A stretch of DNA of 11,890 nucleotides from Candidatus Ethanoperedens thermophilum (GTDB taxonomy: Archaea > Halobacteriota > Methanosarcinia > Methanosarcinales > EX4572-44). Below, piece after piece: positions 6,782 through 11,890 of this stretch. The stretch lies in assembly GCA_012910725.1 (NCBI GenBank), contig WNEG01000107.1:1-11890 (forward strand), in the 5' to 3' direction. The translations under genes and the position numbers were made by a program. Position 1 is the first letter of the stretch. The number at the start of each line of letters is the position of its first letter. The notes below the pieces were generated by a model. It ran no database searches. It saw only the letters and a list, made by a program, of their open reading frames with translations, and was not told where the DNA came from.

Positions 6782-7329
6782 ATGAATGGCAGGAGAAAGA
6801 CAGAACAGATAATCATGGAGATCGTACGCAAGAGTAGTTGTTCTTTGAAGTTTGCAACAAACAGCAAACAAGAGACACTGAATGATATTTTTGAAGAATA
6901 CAGGTGGCTTGTCAATTATTTTATTGGTTTGTTGTGGGACAAGATCGACATACCCGGTTCGTTCGCAACCAGAGAAGAGACCGATTCCATAGAGACGTGG
7001 ATGACTGCAAGAATGAAACAATGCGCGGCAAAGCAAGCAATCTCCATCATAAAGTCGCAGAGAAAGAAACATAGAAAGACCATGCCAATATTCAAAGGCG
7101 ATTCGATCGAACTCGATAGCCGATTTGTCGATGTTCAGAAAGGTAACAACAGTTTTGATATCTGGTTGAAGTTGAGTTCAATCGGAAATAAGATAAAGAT
7201 TCTTATCCCAACCAGGAAACACAAGCACTTCAATAAATTTAACGACGATCCGGGTTGGGAAATGTCGAAATCGGTACGATTGAGGCGATCCGGATACATG
7301 CAACGCGAATTCCCAAAGACCCAATTATT
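6782..7329 (+). pseudogene. tnpB: truncated TnpB / OrfB transposase-type protein (IS200/IS605 group)
   Basis: The first about 180 codons look like the N-terminal half of a TnpB-type RNA-guided nuclease from IS200/IS605 elements: a beta-strand start (SCSLKFATNSKQETL), the helical EEYRWLVNYFIGLLWDKID at 38-56, a lysine/arginine-rich region with SIIKSQRKKHRKTMPIF at 88-104, and LIPTRKHKHFNKF then GWEMSKSVRLRR at 141-169. TnpB proteins are about 350-450 residues; the RuvC DED residues and zinc-finger cysteines should follow but are absent. The frame stays open to 7681, but from about 7330 it is simply antisense to the aldolase gene, so the natural 3' half has been lost. No TnpA gene is nearby. 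The element is therefore a dead remnant. Start taken at ATG 6782; the GTG-initiated start inside the frame is possible. Confidence 0.72.
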
Positions 7330-8409
7330 TTATTTAAAAGTAAATGTGCCTCTTGAAAATGCTCTTTGGTATCTCTTATCTTTCATAGCTTCTTTAACTG
7401 CAGAGGTTAGATCCAACGCTTCTTCCATAGGAACTCCCCAGAAGTTCCTCCCTATTATTCTTCCTTCAGCGCCGCCTTCCATTACAACTTTTGTTTGCTC
7501 TACTAATTCTTCCTTGGCATTTCCTTTAATCTTGGGTCCACCCGAGACCACCATGAACGATTCGGGTGCAGCATCTGTAAGATATGTTACCCTTTCAACA
7601 AGTTGCTCATGTGATAATTTTTCACCCTTCTCAGGCTCAAACTCTAAATATTTTTCTATGCCTTTAACCTTTTTTTCCTGACTCTGTATGTATGCAAAAT
7701 ACTCATCCCTGTTTTTATCGGTTACTGGAGCAGGGTATTTTGTTTTAATTATATCCGCACCCATTGAAGCTGCAAGACTGCATGCCGTGCTTGTCCAATA
7801 TAGCGTATCTTTTATATTATCAACTCCCTCCCCTCTGGCGTAAGCCCAGACGACTGCTGGAAACCCATTTGCATGAGCTTTTCGTACAACTGCGGCAACT
7901 CTTTCCATATCTTTTCCAATCATGTCAGATCCTGGATAAAGAGATGTTCCTATAGCTGATGCACCCAGATTTACAGCATCTTTTATATCTCCAATAATAG
8001 ACTGTATTGAGGCAGCATCTGGTTGGTTAAGCCTTCCATCGATCTTGTAAATCAATGGTAAATCTGGTTTCACAAAATTACTGGCATAAGCTGCAACACC
8101 TGGATGTAACACATATGCAGAATAGCCACCTGCATTAGCCAGCTCAGCAACTGCTCTTGGATCTGCGCAGCCCCGTCCCGTCAGTTTAATCTCTTCCGGG
8201 GTTGGATTTTCTCTTCTCCACTTGAACAGATGCCCAGTTCCATGCTCTATTAGCTGGTCAAATGGCAAACTCAGAAAAGTTCCATGCCCAGGTCCATGTC
8301 CATAAAGCATACTATAAAGTTTTTTCAATATTGCTTCACTGCGGTTGTAATTTTTAAAATCCTGAAGTTTTGGTCTACTTGCAAGATTTGCTTCAACGTT
8401 GACATTCAT
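7330..8409 (-). CDS. class I fructose-bisphosphate aldolase (FbaB/DeoC-type)
   Basis: A 359-residue TIM-barrel enzyme expected to split fructose 1,6-bisphosphate into glyceraldehyde 3-phosphate and dihydroxyacetone phosphate (or the reverse, in gluconeogenesis) through a lysine Schiff base. It tracks E. coli FbaB (about 350 residues) along its length: GTFLSLPFDQLIEHGTG at 43-59, AIGTSLYPGSD at 152-162, VVWAYARGEGVD at 186-197, GADIIKTKYP at 217-226 (probable Schiff-base Lys222 or Lys224), VVSGG at 287-291 and GRIIGRNFWG at 316-325 (phosphate binding). The frame is open to a TTG at 8466, but the TATA box at 8443-8452 lies inside that extension, and ATG 8409 has GGTG upstream, so 8409 is preferred. 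The 3' end meets the TnpB remnant. A related aldolase-family activity cannot be excluded. Confidence 0.85.
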   Translation of the reverse strand: MNVNVEANLASRPKLQDFKNYNRSEAILKKLYSMLYGHGPGHGTFLSLPFDQLIEHGTGHLFKWRRENPTPEEIKLTGRGCADPRAVAELANAGGYSAYVLHPGVAAYASNFVKPDLPLIYKIDGRLNQPDAASIQSIIGDIKDAVNLGASAIGTSLYPGSDMIGKDMERVAAVVRKAHANGFPAVVWAYARGEGVDNIKDTLYWTSTACSLAASMGADIIKTKYPAPVTDKNRDEYFAYIQSQEKKVKGIEKYLEFEPEKGEKLSHEQLVERVTYLTDAAPESFMVVSGGPKIKGNAKEELVEQTKVVMEGGAEGRIIGRNFWGVPMEEALDLTSAVKEAMKDKRYQRAFSRGTFTFK

Positions 8410-8442
8410 TTTTTCTACACCAGAATTATAGTAGGGCTCAAG

Positions 8443-8452
8443 ATTTATAAAA
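8443..8452 (-). promoter_or_regulatory. TATA box for the aldolase gene
   Basis: TTTTATAAAT on the minus strand, centred about 38 bp before ATG 8409. A start site about 25 bp downstream would give a short leader of roughly 13 nt that includes the GGTG ribosome site. It also argues against the longer TTG (8466) start. Confidence 0.55.
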
Positions 8453-8491
8453 CTTCTCCTCACCAATCCTTCTGTGTGGAGCTATTAAACA

Positions 8492-9586
8492 CTACTTGCT
8501 TTGGTAGTAGGATGGTTTGTAAAAAATAAAGCTTAGTGCTGAGCATACCGATGCGAAGCCGCACACGATGCGATAACTCTCTATCTGTGTGAAAAAAAGA
8601 CTGCCCGCAGCATCATAAAGCCCTCCACCGATAAAAGAGCCAAATACAGCAGCTATACCTATAACCGCGGTGAGTAGTCCAATGGATGTGCCTTTATCGG
8701 TGTTATGTTTTAACAGCGTAAGCACTGAACCGACATACATAAATGACCACGAGACCGCAACAGCAATCATGCTGAAGACCACTTGATAGTATGCTGTGAC
8801 AAAGTACAAGCTTGCAAAGGCAATAATTGATGCTAAGTATCCAATTTTAATAAGCTCTTCACTGTTATCGGTTTTAAGCCGCTGCATAAAAAAGAACTGT
8901 AAAATCGGGTTAATAGAATATATTAAACCTATCACAAGTTCCTGTGCACCAAGAGCTTTTAGATACAATGGGAAGATGATCCATACACTGCAGGCACCTG
9001 CATGACGTGTAAAATACGTAATATAAATATTCCAATTTTTTTTAATTGTTTCAATGGAAAAGAGACTTTGTTTTTTACTGGTGGATGGAATGTCTGGCAG
9101 TCGGACTAATAAAATAAAAGATATTAAAAAAAATATTGATGATAAAAAAAATATGCCCTTCAAGTTTGCGATTATTCCAGCAATCAGTGCACCTGCTGTC
9201 CAGCCAAGAGCACCAAAAGAAGAAAATTTTCCAATATCTTTTTTTAGTGAGTGAACATAACTTATCAGCACGGGAGGGAACATTCCCGCACTAAAACCTG
9301 CAAGGGCTCTGATAAATGCAAGATTTTGTGGGGTTGTCGCAAACATTTGAAAAGAGAAAAATAAAGCAGAGGCTGCAAAGCTAATATATAATAACATTCG
9401 TTGTGAGTACATATCTGCTGCCCGTCCAAACATATACGAGGAAATAAACAGTGCAATTCCATAAACAGCTCCAATAATTCCTATCTGTGTGTGCGTTGCT
9501 CCAAGCTGCTCAGCAAACAATGGTATGTAGATCAAGCACATGAAGGTCGACGAATTTGTAAACAGCTGGATTAGATTTAACCTCAT
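8492..9586 (-). CDS. MFS transporter, 12 membrane helices
   Basis: A 364-residue major facilitator superfamily protein with 12 predicted helices in a 6+6 arrangement (roughly 7-27, 35-54, 65-83, 88-110, 124-141, 145-162, then a central loop, and 189-209, 216-234, 245-265, 269-292, 302-322, 337-356). The loop between helices 2 and 3 carries the MFS motif A variant GRAADMYSQRMLL (about 54-66), with Gly, Asp and Arg in place. The signature resembles drug/metabolite or sugar exporters, but the substrate cannot be named. ATG 9586 is chosen over the TTG one codon upstream because AAAGGTG lies 5 nt before it. It ends 82 bp before the aldolase ATG, and the aldolase has its own promoter, so the two are neighbours rather than a clear operon. 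Confidence 0.85.
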   Translation of the reverse strand: MRLNLIQLFTNSSTFMCLIYIPLFAEQLGATHTQIGIIGAVYGIALFISSYMFGRAADMYSQRMLLYISFAASALFFSFQMFATTPQNLAFIRALAGFSAGMFPPVLISYVHSLKKDIGKFSSFGALGWTAGALIAGIIANLKGIFFLSSIFFLISFILLVRLPDIPSTSKKQSLFSIETIKKNWNIYITYFTRHAGACSVWIIFPLYLKALGAQELVIGLIYSINPILQFFFMQRLKTDNSEELIKIGYLASIIAFASLYFVTAYYQVVFSMIAVAVSWSFMYVGSVLTLLKHNTDKGTSIGLLTAVIGIAAVFGSFIGGGLYDAAGSLFFTQIESYRIVCGFASVCSALSFIFYKPSYYQSK

Positions 9587-9626
9587 CAAACACCTTTTAG
9601 AAACATTAAGAATATTTTGTATTATA

Positions 9627-9637
9627 TTATATAAAAA
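9627..9637 (-). promoter_or_regulatory. candidate TATA box for the MFS gene
   Basis: TTTTTATATAA on the minus strand, about 45 bp before ATG 9586; predicted start near 9606 with a leader of about 20 nt holding the AAAGGTG ribosome site. Confidence 0.5.
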
Positions 9638-9860
9638 TTGTTAAAATAGCCTATTGTTAATAAACATTGACTCTACAGTTCACACAACCCATGAAGAAAT
9701 TCAAATTTTGTGTGAGATGAAATTTACCCATCCACTTTACGACTTTTTAGCAATATAAAACTTGTATCTGTTTCGAGCTCTTTTTTCTATGCAAATACTA
9801 AAACTTTTTATCCCAAAACCAACAATATGTTATGTTTGTAACAAAATTCAATCTAACAAT

Positions 9861-9870
9861 TGTATATATT
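9861..9870 (+). promoter_or_regulatory. candidate TATA box for sepF
   Basis: TGTATATATT centred about 27 nt before ATG 9893, the spacing expected for a start at or next to the ATG (leaderless mRNA). A GAGGG at 9878-9882 would instead fit a leadered message from a promoter further up, such as ACTTTTTAT near 9803-9811, so the choice is open. Confidence 0.35.
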
Positions 9871-9892
9871 GACAAAAGAGGGAAAATAAGTT

Positions 9893-10270
9893 ATGCCAAG
9901 CATTTTAGATAAAATCATTGGAACAGGTTCTATAAAAGAACCTGAAGCTGGAGGATATAGCGAAATTGATTTGAGTGAGTTTGAGGAGAACATTGAAGGC
10001 GAAGTGCCTTGCATGTATGTTAAAATTGCAGAGCTGACCGGGCTTGAACAACTCCCAAAGCTTAAAGAAGAAGTCTATAAAGGAAATGCACTGCTAATTG
10101 ATATATCTGCTACAAAACGCGATAAATTGACTTTAGAACGTGTTATTAAAGAGCTAAAACAGGTAACTGATGACATTCATGGCGACATTGCTGGAATCGG
10201 CGAGGATCAACTCATTGTAACACCACACAATGTTAAGATTGACAGAACAAAAGTAGTTGTGAGAATGTAG
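9893..10270 (+). CDS. sepF: SepF, archaeal cell-division FtsZ anchor
   Basis: A 125-residue protein of the SepF/DUF552 family. The N-terminus MPSILDKIIG can form an amphipathic membrane-targeting helix. A flexible acidic linker follows (about 12-35), then the compact alpha/beta SepF domain (about 38-125): YVKIAELTGLEQLPKLKEE, GNALLIDISATKRD with a helix LERVIKELKQVTDDIHGDIAGI, and the final strands QLIVTPHNVKI and KVVVRM. In archaea lacking FtsA, SepF ties the FtsZ ring to the membrane and dimerises through its sheet. Length matches archaeal members (about 120-150). It is the first gene of the rightward conserved cluster, 230 bp upstream of the Era-like GTPase gene, and probably has its own promoter. 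Confidence 0.9.
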   Translation: MPSILDKIIGTGSIKEPEAGGYSEIDLSEFEENIEGEVPCMYVKIAELTGLEQLPKLKEEVYKGNALLIDISATKRDKLTLERVIKELKQVTDDIHGDIAGIGEDQLIVTPHNVKIDRTKVVVRM

Positions 10271-10500
10271 TTTGCAAGCTCTGGATCGTGCGCCCCGAAA
10301 GACTAATCCGCTATTGTGTTTTTTATTCGTGCATTCCTGGACTCATGCTATTTCGACATCAGTTGAGTATCTGGCTGGTATTTGTGTCGCTCAAGTTCGC
10401 ATTCTTGCAGACATTGAAAAACAGAGATGGAATAATATGGTTAAGCAGCATGTAAGAAACAAATAGTAGAAAAAAATAATAAGTCGCATCGAGGACAGAA
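10271..10500. other. unassigned gap between sepF and oapA
   Basis: 230 bp in an otherwise compact cluster. Two short plus-strand frames stay open (a TTG-initiated 64-codon one at 10272-10466 and another of about 60 codons in a different frame), but neither has a ribosome site or a recognised product. The last 10 bases hold GAGG, the ribosome site of oapA, and an A-rich stretch (about 10468-10480) could be a weak TATA element. A leader or small RNA is possible but not shown. Confidence 0.5.
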
Positions 10501-11118
10501 ATGGTAATTAATTTATTTTCATGGATAAAACGTCTTTTTAAGAAGAAGAAGGCTAAAATAGGCATCTATGGGCCCCCGAATTCAGGAAAGACCACCCTTG
10601 CAAACCGCATAGTACGCGACTGGTCTGGTGATGCCATGGGGCCAGTATCACACATACTACACGAAACACGCAGAGCGCGCAGGCGGGAGGATATCACAAT
10701 AGAAACAAACGGCACTACTGTTACCCTTGACATCATCGATACGCCAGGGCTTGCAACCAGAATAGACTTCCATGAATTTATGGCATACGGGCTTGGGGAA
10801 GAGGAAGCCAAGAGACGAGCAAGGGAAGCAACCGAGGGTGTAATAGAGGCAGTCAAATGGCTTGATGATCTGGACGGAGTAATACTTGTGATGGACTCAA
10901 CAGAAGACCCATTCACACAGGTAAATGTCACAGTTATCGGAAATATGGAGGCAAGAAACCTGCCTTTGGTTATTGCAGCAAATAAAATAGATATGCAAAA
11001 AGCTTCACCAGCCCGTATCAGGGGGGCATTCCCACAACATCCCACCGTACCAATATCAGCTCTTGAAGGGGTAAACATAGATCAGCTTTATAAAGAAATA
11101 GCAAAGCGGTTCGGGTGA
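10501..11118 (+). CDS. oapA: Era-like GTPase OapA
   Basis: A 205-residue small GTPase with all core motifs: G1 GPPNSGKT at 24-31, G3 DTPG at 80-83, G4 NKID at 161-164, G5 SAL at 186-188. Before the G domain is a basic amphipathic stretch, INLFSWIKRLFKKKKAK, that may bind membranes or nucleic acid. This is the archaeal Era-like family called OapA (origin-associated protein A) in haloarchaea, where the trio lies beside the main replication origin; deletion in Haloferax volcanii is tolerated, and the precise role is unknown. Start supported by GAGG 6 nt upstream. Its stop overlaps the GGTGA ribosome site of the next gene, which begins 7 nt on, so the two are co-transcribed and probably coupled. 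Confidence 0.87.
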   Translation: MVINLFSWIKRLFKKKKAKIGIYGPPNSGKTTLANRIVRDWSGDAMGPVSHILHETRRARRREDITIETNGTTVTLDIIDTPGLATRIDFHEFMAYGLGEEEAKRRAREATEGVIEAVKWLDDLDGVILVMDSTEDPFTQVNVTVIGNMEARNLPLVIAANKIDMQKASPARIRGAFPQHPTVPISALEGVNIDQLYKEIAKRFG

Positions 11119-11125
11119 ATTCAGT

Positions 11126-11506
11126 ATGTCACAAAACAAAAACAATTCCCAAACAAACGTACAACTTGACCTCATATCAGAAGATAAACTTGCACAGATG
11201 ACCCCTATGGAAAAGATACGTTTGATACTTGATGAGGTCCGCTCTGGAAAGATTATCGTCCTTGAGCGCGGACTTACGCCAGGTGAGGAGGCAAAGCTTA
11301 TAGAAATGACAATGACTGAAATAGTACCAGATGAGTTTAGTGGGATAGAAATCGAAAGCTACCCAACAAAACAGAACACAAGCTTTCTTAGAAAAATACT
11401 GGGCAAAACCACCACCCAAACACGTCTAACAGTTATCGGGGAAGCCAATCAGCTCAAAACGATCAAAAAAGACAGGGATATGATCTCAGCCATCGTAACA
11501 AAATAA
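11126..11506 (+). CDS. oapB: OapB, DUF2073 protein
   Basis: A 126-residue DUF2073 protein. After a polar tail of about 12 residues come VQLDLISEDKLAQMTPMEKI, a helical region, DEVRSGKIIVLERGLTPGEEAKLIE (36-60), GIEIESYP (73-80), a K/T-rich loop around 81-98 (FLRKILGKTTTQ) and a last strand TRLTVIGEANQLKTI. The family is nearly always found directly after the Era-like GTPase in euryarchaea, so it is a likely partner or regulator of it; no enzymatic motif is visible. The ribosome site GGTGA (11114-11118) lies across the stop codon of oapA. Function is unknown; the family call is firm. Confidence 0.87.
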   Translation: MSQNKNNSQTNVQLDLISEDKLAQMTPMEKIRLILDEVRSGKIIVLERGLTPGEEAKLIEMTMTEIVPDEFSGIEIESYPTKQNTSFLRKILGKTTTQTRLTVIGEANQLKTIKKDRDMISAIVTK

Positions 11507-11527
11507 TAAAATAAAGATGATGTAATC

Positions 11528-11887
11528 ATGCCGCACCAATGCACAAAATGCCATGCCATTTATCAAGAAGGCAGTACTGTGATACTGAACGGCTGCCCAA
11601 AATGCGGAAACAACAAATTCGAGTACATCAAAGAGAGAGAAGATAAGGTAGATATTGATAACATCATTCAAGAAGCACCTATAACCAAGAAAAGAAGAAA
11701 AATAACACCCGAGAGCGTAGAATCAGTAAGAATAATCTCATCAGGTGAATACGAACTCAACCTCGATTCGCTGCTCGAGAGAGAGGATATAGTATTTGGA
11801 CTGAAAAACGAAGGTGAATATATAGTACCACTAACAGAAATCTTTGACCAACACAAAAAGAAAAAAACTATAGAAAAAAAGAAATAA
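11528..11887 (+). CDS. oapC: OapC, zinc-ribbon protein
   Basis: A 119-residue protein with an N-terminal zinc ribbon: Cys5-x2-Cys8 (QCTKCHAIY) and Cys23-x2-Cys26 (GCPKCGNNKF). A charged, probably disordered linker follows (about 33-65, KREDKVD-like and KKRRKITPES), then a conserved-looking C-terminal motif, SGEYELNLDSLLEREDIVFGL at 72-92 (20-residue core) and YIVPLTEIF at 98-106, with a lysine-rich tail. This N- and C-terminal conservation around a variable middle is what is reported for haloarchaeal OapC, whose loss slows growth in Haloferax volcanii. It begins 21 bp after oapB with a weak AGATGATG ribosome site, and completes the likely oapABC operon. The stop is at 11885-11887, so the gene is complete. 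Confidence 0.85.
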   Translation: MPHQCTKCHAIYQEGSTVILNGCPKCGNNKFEYIKEREDKVDIDNIIQEAPITKKRRKITPESVESVRIISSGEYELNLDSLLEREDIVFGLKNEGEYIVPLTEIFDQHKKKKTIEKKK

Positions 11888-11890
11888 AAA

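Larger units (their letters stand above)
9590..9892. other. AT-rich divergent intergenic region
   Basis: 303 bp between the divergent MFS and sepF genes, strongly A+T rich, with TATA-like elements facing each way and a weak inverted repeat (TGTTA-6 nt-TAACA, 9828-9843). No gene, RNA or G-rich origin-recognition-box sequence was recognised. Confidence 0.6.

Noticed and set aside
7330..7681. 3' part of the TnpB reading frame
   Set aside because: It is antisense to well-conserved aldolase sequence; the frame is open only by chance and has no RuvC or zinc-finger motifs.
8546..8562. ATGCGAAGC inside the MFS gene matching the leader palindrome
   Set aside because: A 9-bp match within coding sequence without the second arm is expected by chance.
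9590..9892. AT-rich intergenic region as a replication origin
   Set aside because: AT richness and nearby oap genes are suggestive, but no repeated origin-recognition-box-like sequence or orc1/cdc6 gene is visible in the window.
10272..10466. 64-codon plus-strand frame after sepF
   Set aside because: TTG start, no ribosome site and no recognised product; kept only as part of the unassigned gap.
10566..11078. 170-codon minus-strand frame opposite the Era-like GTPase
   Set aside because: Ser/Thr-rich antisense shadow of a gene whose GTPase motifs are clear.

Overview
The window looks like an archaeal chromosome segment, most likely from the euryarchaeal/Halobacteriota side (a methanogen or ANME-like relative would fit). 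The lineage is inferred. The support is an archaeal SepF next to the haloarchaeal-type origin-associated trio (Era-like GTPase, DUF2073, zinc ribbon), FbaB/DeoC-type class I aldolase, TATA-box promoters, GGTG-type Shine-Dalgarno sites, and secreted dockerin proteins built from NosD beta-helix, CARDB and Ig-like domains.

Left block, minus strand (1-1361): an accessory region of toxin-antitoxin genes and debris. A VapC-like PIN-domain gene runs off the left edge. Immediately upstream of it is a 5' stub of a LarE-type PP-loop sulfurtransferase gene whose last two-thirds or more is gone. Then come a possible 28-codon ORF and a DUF5615 toxin/DUF433 antitoxin pair overlapping by 4 nt (ATGA).

Surface-protein block, minus strand (1370-6332): two large secreted proteins. 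One is an 877-residue modular alpha/beta-hydrolase (lipase/PGAP1-like). The other is a 732-residue NosD-type parallel beta-helix of about 20 coils. Both end in closely similar dockerin modules, so both probably dock to the same cohesin-bearing partner at the cell surface. The beta-helix gene is a DNA-level tandem repeat (69/72-bp unit, with a 138-bp two-coil unit recently duplicated) and has a good TATA box with a palindrome-rich leader.

Middle block (6333-9892): a 449-bp non-coding stretch, a TnpB (IS200/IS605-type) gene on the plus strand cut off after about 180 codons, then on the minus strand a class I fructose-bisphosphate aldolase and a 12-helix MFS transporter, each with a recognisable promoter.

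Right block, plus strand (9893-11887): a conserved core cluster, sepF then oapA (Era-like GTPase), oapB (DUF2073) and oapC (zinc ribbon). The last three are tightly spaced and look co-transcribed. SepF anchors the FtsZ division machinery to the membrane in archaea, while the Oap proteins were named for lying beside the main replication origin in haloarchaea, so the neighbourhood hints at a division/replication link. A 230-bp stretch between sepF and oapA has no recognisable gene. No tRNA, rRNA, CRISPR array or complete mobile element was seen.
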